A DNA stretch of 64,000 bases from UBA8106 sp964569695 (GCA_964569695.1 CAZMUA010000013.1:1-64000), one strand, 5' to 3'. Positions 43,224 through 52,442 are shown, counted from the first letter of the stretch. The notes: a model not told the origin generated them from the letters alone. A program made the numbers and translations.

Positions 43224-45422
43224 TTAACGCTGTTCAGCAGGTTTCGCAAACAATTCTTGAGACAGCGTCTCGTTGAAAGTTAATTTGGTCAACTGCCGTT
43301 CCAGCACTGAGAATCCATTGCGCCTGACGATAGAGCGAAAAGCCACAAGAACGCCATCAACATCCCGGTAATCCGAGTAGAGTTCTTCAGTTTCCTGCAT
43401 GCCGTCTTCACCTTCTGTCCGGTACGTTTGTCGAACAACCAGGCCAGTCTTAGGATCGAGATAGATGTTAACTGGAGCAATATCCTCTGAAGAAATTTCA
43501 ACTGCGAGAGGTTCAGGCGAGTCGCTATTTACATTGGTAGTTGGGCGAATATCGAGTTCACCAGATGCAGCACGTAACAACAGGGGAATCAGGTCACGTT
43601 GCACGCTGGCCTGAAAATCGTTGCGAAGCGATTGGGAAGCTTCGCGCACGCCTTCGACGCTCTGGAGCCAAGCATCGCCAGAGTTATACGCCTGAACAAC
43701 TTGACCGGTAGGCAAATCGGTCTCCACGCGAAATTGTGCTGGATATGCGAGGTACATAACCGTTCCAGCGTCAACTGTACCGGTGGAGGTAAACATAGTC
43801 ATATTACCGAATGCTGTCACAGTTTGTACAGACTTGAGCCGATCGATACCACCTTTAGCTTTAATTGCTCGCTCTACAATCGAAAGTGCGTATTCCTGTT
43901 GACCACCTGTAAACTCTAGGACATCACTCGTTTGTTCAATCGAATCATTACCTAGCAACGAAGCAGCTGTCAGGTCGAGTTCACTAAGTGCAATCCTTTC
44001 GAAGTCCTGTAATCCAATATTTGGTAAATCGTCCACAAACGAATCAGCATCTCCAACTAATACCATTGAGAGTTGATCAGGCATTAAGTAATCACGCGCC
44101 ACCCGCTGAATATCATCGACTGTAACAAGATTCACTCGCTCTTGATATGTACTAAGCTCACTCAGATCTAACTTGTAGAACAGGTTGTCAAGCACTCGCA
44201 TTGCAATCGCATTCGGCGTTTCGATTTGGAGAGGAAAACTTCCAGAGAGATAGTTTTGGGCTTCTCCCAATTCTCGAGGATCTACTCGCTGTTGCTGTAA
44301 TCGCCAAAATTCCTCAATAATCAATCTCAAAACTTCCACTGTGGTTTCTGATCGCGTATTTGTTTCTGCTTGGAAATCACCACCGTACCGCCATGCGTGC
44401 ATGTTGGCTTCCGCACCATAGGTCAAGCTGCGTTCGGATCGGAGGATACGGTGCAATCGATTGCTACCTTCCCCGCCAAGGATTCGAGTGGCCAAATCGA
44501 GTGCAATGTAATCACTATTCTGCCGAGGCACTCCCAAGTGACCGACGCGAATCTCCGTCTGAACAGCACCAGGGCGATCAACGACGATAAGGCGTTTTTT
44601 CGGCAACACGGAATCTGGCAAAATTAATTCGGGAGTCGCCTTACTCTCCCAGTCACCAAACACACGCGCTGCGCCGTCAAACGCCTCGTCCGCAGTTAGA
44701 TCGCCCACTATGGCTAGCAGACTCGTGTTAGGCGCGTAATAAGTTTCGTGAAACGCCAGAAGATCATCACGGCTGATGATTCCGAGAGACTCGGGTGAGC
44801 CGGACGATAGTTGTCCATAAGGATGTAAACCATAAACCAAGCGGGCAAACACTGTACTGGCAATATGACTCGGATCATCAAGAGCCACCTGCAAACCTGA
44901 GAGGATTCGTTGTCTCTGACGGCTAATTTCTTCAGGTGAAAAAGCTGGGTTCCTAGCAATGTCCGCGAGTAAATTTAGCGCCAACTCAAAACTGTCCTTC
45001 ATCACCACGACGTTAACAAAACTGAGATCGGCTCCAGCGCCAACACCGATCGCACCTCCAACGGTGTCAATCGTTTCGGCAATCTCCTTTGCGCTACGAG
45101 TCGTCGTGCCTTGATCTAAAAGAGTTGCGAGAAGTTCAGCCAGTCCTGGCTTTTCAACTGAATCATGCGCACTCCCAGCACCAATAAGTAAGCGCATACT
45201 TATAATCGGTTGTTCGTGCTGCAGGACTGCGATGACTTGTAAACCGTTTTCGAGGGTTCGCACCTCGTAGGTCGGAAACTGCAATTCTTTCCTGGTCAAA
45301 GGCGCTGGTGGTTTTTGAATCGGCCAGTCGGTCGTTGCCGTTTGCGCACGAACTAAATCGGCCGTGGGTAATCCCGCCACGATAGTGAGGAGAACGACAC
45401 TTAGTCGGCAAGCAATTCTCAT
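43224..45422 (-). CDS. M16-like subunit without zinc motif, fused to a LolA-like domain
   Basis: A 732-residue secreted protein (signal about 1-26). Residues about 45-490 are a two-domain M16B peptidase fold, but the HxxEH zinc motif is replaced by E96-L-L-A99-T100 (KPGLAELLATLLDQGT), so this subunit should not bind the catalytic zinc. Residues about 515-730 look like an outer-membrane lipoprotein-sorting (LolA-like) beta domain (AFGNMTMFTSTGTV, LAYPAQFRVETDLPTG, NIYLDPKTGLVVRQTYRTEG). The start overlaps the stop of the active M16 gene by four bases, pointing to a heterodimer with that partner. Confidence 0.88.
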   Translation of the reverse strand: MRIACRLSVVLLTIVAGLPTADLVRAQTATTDWPIQKPPAPLTRKELQFPTYEVRTLENGLQVIAVLQHEQPIISMRLLIGAGSAHDSVEKPGLAELLATLLDQGTTTRSAKEIAETIDTVGGAIGVGAGADLSFVNVVVMKDSFELALNLLADIARNPAFSPEEISRQRQRILSGLQVALDDPSHIASTVFARLVYGLHPYGQLSSGSPESLGIISRDDLLAFHETYYAPNTSLLAIVGDLTADEAFDGAARVFGDWESKATPELILPDSVLPKKRLIVVDRPGAVQTEIRVGHLGVPRQNSDYIALDLATRILGGEGSNRLHRILRSERSLTYGAEANMHAWRYGGDFQAETNTRSETTVEVLRLIIEEFWRLQQQRVDPRELGEAQNYLSGSFPLQIETPNAIAMRVLDNLFYKLDLSELSTYQERVNLVTVDDIQRVARDYLMPDQLSMVLVGDADSFVDDLPNIGLQDFERIALSELDLTAASLLGNDSIEQTSDVLEFTGGQQEYALSIVERAIKAKGGIDRLKSVQTVTAFGNMTMFTSTGTVDAGTVMYLAYPAQFRVETDLPTGQVVQAYNSGDAWLQSVEGVREASQSLRNDFQASVQRDLIPLLLRAASGELDIRPTTNVNSDSPEPLAVEISSEDIAPVNIYLDPKTGLVVRQTYRTEGEDGMQETEELYSDYRDVDGVLVAFRSIVRRNGFSVLERQLTKLTFNETLSQELFAKPAEQR

Positions 45423-46774
45423 GGCGACTGTTCTATTTCCTTCTCCTTTGGCGCAATGTTCAGAATCAAGCGATTCTCTGGTGTGAAATAGGTCCGTGCG
45501 ACACGCTGAAGATCTTGAATGGTGATCTGCATAAAGATCTCAAACTCCCCATCAGCAGTCGTCAAGTCTTCATGAATGACTGCAGCATGTGCCAAATGAC
45601 TTGCTTTTTGTTGATTCGACGTACGGCCGATGATGTAATCACGAGCAAATTGGTTCTTGGCGCGTTGTAGTTCTCGTGGTTCCACTAACTCATCTTGAAG
45701 AAGTTCCAGCTCATCGACTAGTGCCTGTTCGGCTTCAATCGGATTCCGACCAGGCTGTACAATAGCGACAGCATAAAACAAGTTCGGATCCTCAATGATA
45801 TCGCCCTGTCCGAAGGCGGTCAGGGCAAGCTGTTCCTCGTAGACCAGTCGTCGATAAATACGCGAACTTTGGCCATCAGATAAAATCTTGCTCGCCACAT
45901 GTAGTGGATATGAATCTGGGTGACCATCATGTGGAATCCGATGAGCGACCACCACGACTGGCAAAGGCCAGTCCTCTTCAATGGTCAGGCGTCGCTCGCC
46001 CTGCCATGGTGGCTCCTCTGGAATATTCACAGCTATCTCATGTTCAGCTGCTGGCACCGGCCCAAAATACTTGGTTACAAGTTCTAGCGCTTGGGCAGAC
46101 TCAAAATCTCCAACTAACACTAATGTCGCGTTATTTGGAACGTAAAAAGTCTTGAAAAACTGTTGCACGTCGGCGACGGACGCATTCTCAAGATCAGCCA
46201 TATATCCAATCGTTGGGTGTTTGTAGGGATGTACTTGATAGGCATTGTCGTAGATAATTTCCGATAAGCGTCCAAATGGCTGATTCTCAATCCGCATTCG
46301 TCGCTCTTCCTTCACAACTTCGCGTTCACTGTTGAGTGTAGCCTCTTCGATCCGGAGCGACGCCATACGATCTGCTTCGATCCACAACACAGTCGGAAGA
46401 TAGTGAGCGGGAACAGTCTCCCAAAAAACCGTGACATCCTCAGTGGTGTAGGCATTAACCATCCCACCAACACTCGTAACCATTGAAACATGTTGTTCAC
46501 GCAAAAGATTTTTAGAACCCTGAAACATCAAGTGTTCGAACAGATGTGCAAATCCAGTTAAGCCAGGTTTCTCATTTTTTGAGCCGACGTGATACCACAG
46601 CTCTAAGTGAACAATCGGAGTTGAATGGTCTTCTGACAGAATGACGGTTAATCCATTCGGAAGTGTTGTGAATTGGTATTCCAACTTCGGCGGACGATTC
46701 GATGCATCGACGTTGCTTCCGCCAAGAGAGAACAGAAGCACTAGAACGAGCGTTAGTAAGCGAGGGTGTAGCAT
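45419..46774 (-). CDS. M16B zinc peptidase, catalytic subunit
   Basis: A 451-residue secreted protein with a signal peptide (about 1-24). It has the inverted zinc motif H77-L-F-E80-H81 (GFAHLFEHLMFQGSK) and a downstream conserved glutamate in NSEREVVKEERRMR, as in pitrilysin and mitochondrial processing peptidase. The second M16 domain (about 190-440) is complete. It is co-translated with the zinc-less M16-LolA gene and probably forms a clamshell heterodimer that degrades unfolded peptides in the periplasm. Confidence 0.92.
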   Translation of the reverse strand: MLHPRLLTLVLVLLFSLGGSNVDASNRPPKLEYQFTTLPNGLTVILSEDHSTPIVHLELWYHVGSKNEKPGLTGFAHLFEHLMFQGSKNLLREQHVSMVTSVGGMVNAYTTEDVTVFWETVPAHYLPTVLWIEADRMASLRIEEATLNSEREVVKEERRMRIENQPFGRLSEIIYDNAYQVHPYKHPTIGYMADLENASVADVQQFFKTFYVPNNATLVLVGDFESAQALELVTKYFGPVPAAEHEIAVNIPEEPPWQGERRLTIEEDWPLPVVVVAHRIPHDGHPDSYPLHVASKILSDGQSSRIYRRLVYEEQLALTAFGQGDIIEDPNLFYAVAIVQPGRNPIEAEQALVDELELLQDELVEPRELQRAKNQFARDYIIGRTSNQQKASHLAHAAVIHEDLTTADGEFEIFMQITIQDLQRVARTYFTPENRLILNIAPKEKEIEQSP

Positions 46775-46830
46775 AAATGTTAGGTTCGATTATGACACAC
46801 GAGATCCGCTGTAATGACCAAACTCGTGGA

Positions 46831-47655
46831 TTAGTCCAGGGAAAGCAAACGGAACCCAAAGAGGACCCAAGTTCGGGTTTCCCTGAGAATAGCATCAGCA
46901 TCTATGCGCCGTTCGAGAGCAGTAAATAATTCGAGCGCCAGGCCATCGCCCGTAAACCGTACACCGCTCTCAAGTCGACCACCGAACAGTCTCTGGCGTC
47001 CAAATATCTTGCCATCAACCCCCAGGCTGACCACCTCACCATTTACAAGTAATGCTGTGCCGTCCGTGAGTTGGACTCTGACACGGCCATGGCCACCGAA
47101 CTCATTCTCATAATCTACGAAGGAACGTTGCACGGTAACAAAACCTCTGGCACCGAAGTCTGTTCTCACTCGTCCTACATCTTGACGGTGTAGAAACTGT
47201 AAACCGATCATATTCCAGTCGATAGGCCGTAACTTTGGTCGATCGCTGAAGTGACGCGAAACGTGGTGAAAGGTTGCAGCAACCTCACTCGCACCCAATC
47301 GTATTGACGCAAATCCATCTAATGTGTAGTTGTTCTGGTTAGGATCAAAAGCTCGAAATTCCTCACCAAGAATCGTTTCGATGTTCGCCAAAAAGTTCAG
47401 ACGACCTCGACCATAGTCAATAAGATCAACATCACCCCCGATATCAGCATCCCATCGGAAGGCTTGATCTCCACCAGCGATCTTTGCAGCATTCATGTGA
47501 AAACGAAATTGTTCGAAAAACTTCGTCTGGTTTTCAACCACTGCCGCATCATCGGAAACCTGAACCTGTGCCCGAGCCTGTAACGGTAAGCATAGGAACA
47601 CGGCCGATGCAGCCGTCACCACCCTTAGAACTGAGCCTGCCTTGATGAAATACAT
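46831..47655 (-). CDS. Putative outer-membrane beta-barrel protein, unknown function
   Basis: I do not recognise a named family. The 274-residue product starts at ATG 47655, giving a signal peptide (MYFIKAGSVLRVVTAASAVFLCLPLQARA). The rest alternates polar and hydrophobic residues in strand-sized stretches (GRLNFLANIETILG, TLDGFASIRLGASEVAATFHHVS, VRTDFGARGFVTVQRS, GRVRVQLTDGTALLVNGEVV, LALELFTALERRID, TWVLFGFRLLSLD). The terminal stretch ends like a barrel C-terminus. It is downstream of the Mit_KHE1-like gene on the same strand, with a 67-base gap. Confidence 0.65.
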   Translation of the reverse strand: MYFIKAGSVLRVVTAASAVFLCLPLQARAQVQVSDDAAVVENQTKFFEQFRFHMNAAKIAGGDQAFRWDADIGGDVDLIDYGRGRLNFLANIETILGEEFRAFDPNQNNYTLDGFASIRLGASEVAATFHHVSRHFSDRPKLRPIDWNMIGLQFLHRQDVGRVRTDFGARGFVTVQRSFVDYENEFGGHGRVRVQLTDGTALLVNGEVVSLGVDGKIFGRQRLFGGRLESGVRFTGDGLALELFTALERRIDADAILRETRTWVLFGFRLLSLD

Positions 47656-47722
47656 CAATGGACTATCTTTGGAAGAAACTGATATGACCAACGCGCGAAG
47701 TATAACACGCGCTACGCAAGGT

Positions 47723-48427
47723 TCAGGATGAACGAACCGCTGTCCGTTCAAAGAATGCTGGTAGGCGCTTCAATCCCAACTGAACAGCGATTTCGCGAAT
47801 GACTTCTCGTCGATGGTTAGAGTCGATTTTTAGTGCATGACGAAGATTTACCAACGGCTGCGACGCCTCGAGTCGCCAGTTAATATAGAAGAGTCCTTTC
47901 CTCGCTCCGCTAATCGAAAGGCAATGCCCTATCACGCGGAAGCTAAAGTAGTAGGCGATAATATTTGGACCAGGAATAATGCTGAATAAGCCAGCAGTCC
48001 CCAATGCCAGTACGTCGATAACAAGCCAGCGAAAATGACGCGAAACATCATGCTGGAGTAAATCTCGCATGGTTTCGAGTGCAGTTTGGGCTTCAAGATC
48101 TTTTGGATAAACCAGCATTACTTCCGTCTGACGTCGCAAGTTCCAGAGAAGTCGTTGTTCAGCAATTGATGCAGCAATCCACCGAACTAAATGACTGCGA
48201 AGATTTCGAATCCATCGACTGAAACCCGTGAGAGGCACAGAAGGCTCGACGATCTCGGCCTCGGGTTGATCTGGTTCAGCCGCTCGAACCATTTCAAGGA
48301 AATCTCTCCGCCATCGAGCAAACACTGAACGAGACGCATCGGTATCAACTAGATTCGCAGGCTCTTTCATTTCACAATACAGATCGTAACGATTGTCCCG
48401 AAGGGGTAATAGGTATACATGCATCAT
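47723..48427 (-). CDS. Mit_KHE1-like (mitochondrial K+/H+ exchange-related) protein
   Basis: A 234-residue protein. The segment LALGTAGLFSIIPGPNIIAYYFSFRVIGHCLSISGARKG, with its PGPN and aromatic/His pattern, resembles the Mit_KHE1 family (Pfam PF10173), named after a yeast mitochondrial potassium-proton exchange factor. One or two weak hydrophobic segments lie near residues 140-175, and the N-terminus is soluble and charged. Bacterial members have no established function. The assignment rests on my recall of the motif and needs a profile search. Confidence 0.6.
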   Translation of the reverse strand: MMHVYLLPLRDNRYDLYCEMKEPANLVDTDASRSVFARWRRDFLEMVRAAEPDQPEAEIVEPSVPLTGFSRWIRNLRSHLVRWIAASIAEQRLLWNLRRQTEVMLVYPKDLEAQTALETMRDLLQHDVSRHFRWLVIDVLALGTAGLFSIIPGPNIIAYYFSFRVIGHCLSISGARKGLFYINWRLEASQPLVNLRHALKIDSNHRREVIREIAVQLGLKRLPAFFERTAVRSS

Positions 48428-48534
48428 TAGTCAGTGTGCTCGCCAATGCTCAACCACGACCCTAGAAGCAACAGAAGCAGGCCACACGGCAGTATACTAT
48501 CTGCTGCGGAACCCCCTGTGACCGCAACCTACTT

Positions 48535-49431
48535 ATGACCAATAGGCTCATACCTCGTCTCGGCGCGCATATGTCGATTGCGGGAGGTTTGCCGCTGGCA
48601 ATCGATCGCGCTCATGCGGCAGACTGCGAAACGCTGCAAATTTTCACTAAGTCGGCTCGACAATGGCGACCAAATGCCTTACCAGAAAAAGAAATTACAG
48701 CCTTCAAAAGACGTGCCAAGGACCTCAACATCTGGCCTATCGTCGCGCATGCGAGTTACTTGATTAATATTGCTTCCCCTGATCCAGAACTGAGGCAACG
48801 CTCCCTACAGGCATTAAAAGTAGAAATGGAACGTGTTGAAGCACTCGGATTGTTGGGTCTAGTTCTACACCCTGGTTCGTTTACAACCGGGACGGAAGCT
48901 GGCGGACTCAAACTTGTTAGTGAAGCAATTACAGAACTCATGGCTGAGCGACCTACCGGCAAAGCCATGCTGCTACTTGAACATACAGCTGGACAGGGTA
49001 CTAACCTTGGTCACCGCTTCGAGCATCTGTCGACGATCATTGAGGGTTCGAAGGAATCGGCACGGCTTGGCGTGTGCCTCGACACATGCCACCTGCTGGC
49101 CGCTGGCTATGACATCTCGACGGAGGAAGGTTACGATTCGACCTTTAAACAGTTCGAGAACACGATTGGTTGGTCACGCCTTAAAGTACTTCACATGAAT
49201 GATTCGAAACATCCGGCTGGTAGTCGACGAGATCGACATGACCATATTGGTGAGGGTTTTGTTGGCCTTGAAGCGTTTGGCCGGTTATTGCGTGATCCTC
49301 GTTTAGACGGCCTCCCAATGATCCTTGAAACGCCAAAGTCTACCGAAAAATCAACTAATCCAAGCACCGTGGATTCTGACGACAAACGAAATTTGCAGGC
49401 ACTTAGGAAATTATTAAATGAGGACTCCTAG
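48535..49431 (+). CDS. nfo: Endonuclease IV (AP endonuclease)
   Basis: A 298-residue TIM-barrel enzyme with three zinc ions that cuts DNA 5' to abasic sites. The family blocks are visible: RLGAHMSIAGGLPLAIDRAHAADCETLQIFTKSARQW, VVHA-type IVAHASYLINIASP, LVLHPGS, LLLEHTAGQGTNLGHRFEHL, LGVCLDTCHLLAAGYDI, KVLHMNDSKHPAGSRRDRHDHIGEG, and LETPK. All metal-ligand positions appear present. It is preceded by a 107-base gap with no clear promoter. Confidence 0.94.
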   Translation: MTNRLIPRLGAHMSIAGGLPLAIDRAHAADCETLQIFTKSARQWRPNALPEKEITAFKRRAKDLNIWPIVAHASYLINIASPDPELRQRSLQALKVEMERVEALGLLGLVLHPGSFTTGTEAGGLKLVSEAITELMAERPTGKAMLLLEHTAGQGTNLGHRFEHLSTIIEGSKESARLGVCLDTCHLLAAGYDISTEEGYDSTFKQFENTIGWSRLKVLHMNDSKHPAGSRRDRHDHIGEGFVGLEAFGRLLRDPRLDGLPMILETPKSTEKSTNPSTVDSDDKRNLQALRKLLNEDS

Positions 49432-49509
49432 TTTTTAAGCGACAACATACCAACCAAAATAACTGGAAATTATCTTGCGAATTTTAAAGATCACACACTA
49501 GCATCAGCA

Positions 49510-49809
49510 ATGCCTTCTATTCTGACTAAAGAAGACGTAGACCAGGTCGCCGAACTGGCCCGTTTGGAGTTAACCGAATCCGAACGCGAAATGTTCATTC
49601 GTCAACTCACTGACATTCTTGTTTATGCACAGCAAGTCCGTGAACTTGATACCACTGGCGTGGTGCCAACTACTCACGTACTTACGAATCAAGGAACCCT
49701 CCGATCAGACAAGACACAACCTTCATTATCCAGAAAGGATGCATTGGCTAATGCTCCTGATCCGGATACTGAAAAAGGATTTTTTAGAGTACCGAAGGTG
49801 ATTGAATGA
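49510..49809 (+). CDS. gatC: Asp/Glu-tRNA amidotransferase subunit C
   Basis: A 99-residue subunit that stabilises GatA in the GatCAB complex, which converts misacylated Glu-tRNA(Gln) or Asp-tRNA(Asn). Typical blocks are LTKEDVDQVAELARLELTESE, FIRQLTDILVYAQQVRELDTTGVVPTTHV, and a C-terminal NAPD-TEKGFFRVPKVIE. It overlaps gatA by four bases (ATGA). gatB is not in the window. Confidence 0.95.
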   Translation: MPSILTKEDVDQVAELARLELTESEREMFIRQLTDILVYAQQVRELDTTGVVPTTHVLTNQGTLRSDKTQPSLSRKDALANAPDPDTEKGFFRVPKVIE

Positions 49810-51272
49810 CGGGACTGCCGCAAGGTGTCTGCAACATTCGTGATGCAGTGGCGACCGGCGAGGCATCAGCAGTTGAGATATGTCAAGCCTACCTGAACCG
49901 CATAGACACCGTTGACAAATCCCTTAACGCCTTTAATCAAATCGAGTATGACACAGCGCTCGAACGGGCGGCTGCAATCGACCGCGAGCGTGTACCGGAC
50001 GACAGTCGTCTCCTGCTTGGTGTGCCAATAGCAATTAAAGACAATATTTGCACACGTGGTATCCGTACGACTGGTTCATCCAAGATCCTTGAATCGTGGG
50101 TGCCTCCATATGACGCGACAGTTATCGAACGGCTTCAAACTGCCGGGGCCATTGTCATCGGCAAAACGAATTGTGACGAGTTCGCGATGGGCTCCTCGAA
50201 CGAGAATTCCGCATTCGGCCCAGTGCGAAATCCATGGAATCTCGAACGAGCGCCTGGAGGATCGAGTGGTGGATCAGCTGTCGCTGTAGCAACTGAAATG
50301 GCCCCGGCAGCACTGGGTTCAGATACAGGCGGTTCGGTACGACAACCAGCTGCTCTCTGTGGAGTCTTGGGCCTTAAACCTACGTACGGCCGGGTTTCAC
50401 GTTATGGCCTACTTGCCTTCGCTTCATCGCTCGACCAAATTGGCCCTCTTACCCGAACGGTGACTGACGCGGCTCAAATACTGGCTGTAATCGCTGGACC
50501 AGATCCAAACGATTCCACCACCAGTGACGAACCAATTCCTAACTACCTCAAGAGCCTCACAGATAAACTCGACGACCTTCGAATTGGCGTGCCAAGAAAT
50601 ATCCTCACAGAAGGCGTAGACGATGAGGTGCTACAAGCATTTGACAAAGCCCTCGAAACTTTAAGTTCGTTGGGAGTAAAAATTCGTGAAATCGAGCTTC
50701 CGCACGCACAGTATGCGATTCCCACGTACTATCTGATTGCGACCGCGGAAGCTAGCTCCAACTTGGCACGTTACGATGGTGTTCGTTATACAAGTAGAGT
50801 TGACCTTGATCCCAAGGAAGCCTCCCTATCGCTGATGTACGAGAAAACCCGTGCGCAAGGATTTGGTGCCGAAGTCAAACGTCGGATCATGCTTGGCACC
50901 TACGCGTTGAGTGCGGGTTATTATGATGCCTACTACCTCAAAGCCCAGCAAGTCCGTACTCTCATTAAGAGTGACTACGATACGGCGTTCAAAGAAGTCG
51001 ACAGTGTTTTGATGCCGACTAGCCCAACACCTGCGTTTCCACTCGGGAAACGTGCTCATGATCCACTAGAGATGTACCTTGCTGATGTCTTCACGGTGAG
51101 CGCGAATTTGGCTGGACTACCCGCTATTAGCGTACCGTGTGGCTTCACCTCGGACCGCCTGCCAATCGGATTACAGTGTATTGGACGACCCTTTGACGAA
51201 GAATCGTTATTACGATTAGCTCATGGGTACGAACAAGCGACTACATGGTGGACTGAAGCACCGCCCATCTGA
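49806..51272 (+). CDS. gatA: Asp/Glu-tRNA amidotransferase subunit A
   Basis: A 488-residue amidase subunit that releases ammonia from glutamine for tRNA-dependent amidation. The Ser-cisSer-Lys triad is present: K78 (PIAIKDNI), S153 (GGSSGG) and nucleophile S177 (GSDTGGSVRQPAALCG). The C-terminal region includes the VLMPTSPTPAFPLG and ISVPCGF blocks. It is coupled to gatC by a four-base overlap. The missing gatB implies that the complex is encoded at split loci, or that gatB lies elsewhere. Confidence 0.96.
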   Translation: MTGLPQGVCNIRDAVATGEASAVEICQAYLNRIDTVDKSLNAFNQIEYDTALERAAAIDRERVPDDSRLLLGVPIAIKDNICTRGIRTTGSSKILESWVPPYDATVIERLQTAGAIVIGKTNCDEFAMGSSNENSAFGPVRNPWNLERAPGGSSGGSAVAVATEMAPAALGSDTGGSVRQPAALCGVLGLKPTYGRVSRYGLLAFASSLDQIGPLTRTVTDAAQILAVIAGPDPNDSTTSDEPIPNYLKSLTDKLDDLRIGVPRNILTEGVDDEVLQAFDKALETLSSLGVKIREIELPHAQYAIPTYYLIATAEASSNLARYDGVRYTSRVDLDPKEASLSLMYEKTRAQGFGAEVKRRIMLGTYALSAGYYDAYYLKAQQVRTLIKSDYDTAFKEVDSVLMPTSPTPAFPLGKRAHDPLEMYLADVFTVSANLAGLPAISVPCGFTSDRLPIGLQCIGRPFDEESLLRLAHGYEQATTWWTEAPPI

Positions 51273-51306
51273 GATATGAGCGGGTTCCCCATTTTTTCTA
51301 GTTCAC

Positions 51307-51573
51307 TTATTGCTTGCGACTTGCTTGTTCAAGAAGTTCGGGGCTGGCAAGTTGGTCGACAGGGCCTCGTGGAGTTGTTGGAGGAAAATAGTTAACTTGA
51401 CCATCTAAGTCATCAAGATTCCTAACCACAAGTGTCTTACGACCGGTGGATCTCAACTTTGGAATTCCAATCAACACAGTGAAACCAATAAAGAGCAACA
51501 GTAAAAATACGGTTGATGCACCCAAGCCCGTAAGTGCGCCAATAGCAATTTCAATAATTTCTGGTACCGTCAC
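51307..51573 (-). CDS. Small single-pass membrane protein, unknown
   Basis: Not recognised. It has 88 residues with one clear membrane helix (IAIGALTGLGASTVFLLLLFIGFTVLIGI, residues about 8-36). A basic then polar cytosolic tail follows, with PPTTPRGPVDQLASPELLEQ. It starts with GTG 51573 overlapping the rpoZ stop by four bases, so it is translationally coupled to rpoZ. It is convergent with gatA. Confidence 0.65.
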   Translation of the reverse strand: MTVPEIIEIAIGALTGLGASTVFLLLLFIGFTVLIGIPKLRSTGRKTLVVRNLDDLDGQVNYFPPTTPRGPVDQLASPELLEQASRKQ

Positions 51574-51875
51574 TTCGTTTCCTTCGGTCCACTCGCGTCA
51601 GGCAGTTCGTATTCGATCAAACCTTCCTTAACCTCGTCCATCGCAACACGTTCAAGCTTAGGAGGCATATCAGGACGAACGCCGGTATCCGGATGGGCTT
51701 GCAAATGGGACAGCCGCGGTAAGGAACCACGCCTTAGTTGCTTGGCTCGCTGAGCCGCAATATCAACATACAAAAAACGACTTTGAATTTCAGGAGCCTC
51801 TTGCTGCGTTGACTCGTCTGCTGAAGCCTCTTCAGGCTGGTCTGGGGTGTCAAGCGGTGTTGTAGATTCATTCAT
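51570..51875 (-). CDS. rpoZ: RNA polymerase omega subunit
   Basis: A 101-residue protein. The N-terminal 30 residues are acidic and low complexity. The conserved core is SRFLYVDIAAQRAKQLRRGSLPRL, the AAxRA(R/K)QL motif of omega, followed by KLERVAMDEVKEGLIEYEL. Omega helps assemble the RNA polymerase beta' subunit. On the minus strand TAACCT-GAT-AGGTTA (51889-51875) forms a perfect 6-bp hairpin that includes the A of the start codon and the only AGG-like SD, so initiation may depend on structure. It is coupled to the downstream membrane protein gene. Confidence 0.8.
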   Translation of the reverse strand: MNESTTPLDTPDQPEEASADESTQQEAPEIQSRFLYVDIAAQRAKQLRRGSLPRLSHLQAHPDTGVRPDMPPKLERVAMDEVKEGLIEYELPDASGPKETK

Positions 51876-51968
51876 AACCTATCAGGTTACCCCAAAACCA
51901 ACCTCAAGTGCCACATAAGTACTAAGGCTGGTAAACACGCCACTGCCCTGCAATCTATTTAATCGCTC

Positions 51969-52421
51969 TCAGGACGCACTGCCAATCGGAATTTGTTTCG
52001 GTTTTGCATCTTCACGAAGTGGGAGTGCTACGGTTAAAGTCCCATCAGCATAATCAGCCTGAACCTGGCTAGATTCCACGGTTGTCGGTAGCCTGAATGA
52101 ACGCTGGAAAGCTCCATAGCTGCGCTCAAGTCGATGCACCCTATCATCAGACACATCACTCTCAAGCTTCCTTTCACCACTAATCGACAGCTTGTTGTCC
52201 TCGACCATGACCTTAATGTCATCTCGAGCCAAGCCGGGAAGCTCTGCCTTGATGATGAGGCCTTTTTTTCCATCTTCGTAGATGTCAACAGCTGGAATCC
52301 AAGCGCCATAGCTGACCTGGGCGGTCTTGTTTCGATTGAAACTTAAACCACAAAGCATGTCATCGAAGAGTCCTTCGATATTTGCCAATCCACGAAAAGG
52401 TTCATATCGCACTAATGTCAT
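51969..52421 (-). CDS. Small heat shock protein, Hsp20/alpha-crystallin family
   Basis: A 150-residue ATP-independent chaperone that binds unfolding proteins. The start is ATG 52421 (MTLVRYEPFRGL), with GAGAGG six bases upstream. The alpha-crystallin domain (about 35-140) contains WIPAVDIYEDGKKGLIIKAELPG (residue pattern of bacterial class A Hsp20) and GERKLE. The GAFQRSFRLP block and DGTLTVALPL precede the C-terminal I-x-I tail motif IPIG. The upstream region has a near-consensus promoter and two inverted repeats, consistent with stress control. Confidence 0.94.
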   Translation of the reverse strand: MTLVRYEPFRGLANIEGLFDDMLCGLSFNRNKTAQVSYGAWIPAVDIYEDGKKGLIIKAELPGLARDDIKVMVEDNKLSISGERKLESDVSDDRVHRLERSYGAFQRSFRLPTTVESSQVQADYADGTLTVALPLREDAKPKQIPIGSAS

Positions 52422-52442
52422 TTCCTGCCTCTCTTTCGCTTT

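Noticed and set aside
51273..51306. GC-rich bases followed by a T-run after gatA as a terminator
   Set aside because: A run of T follows GGGTTCCCC, but no stem longer than three to four pairs with a usable loop can be drawn.
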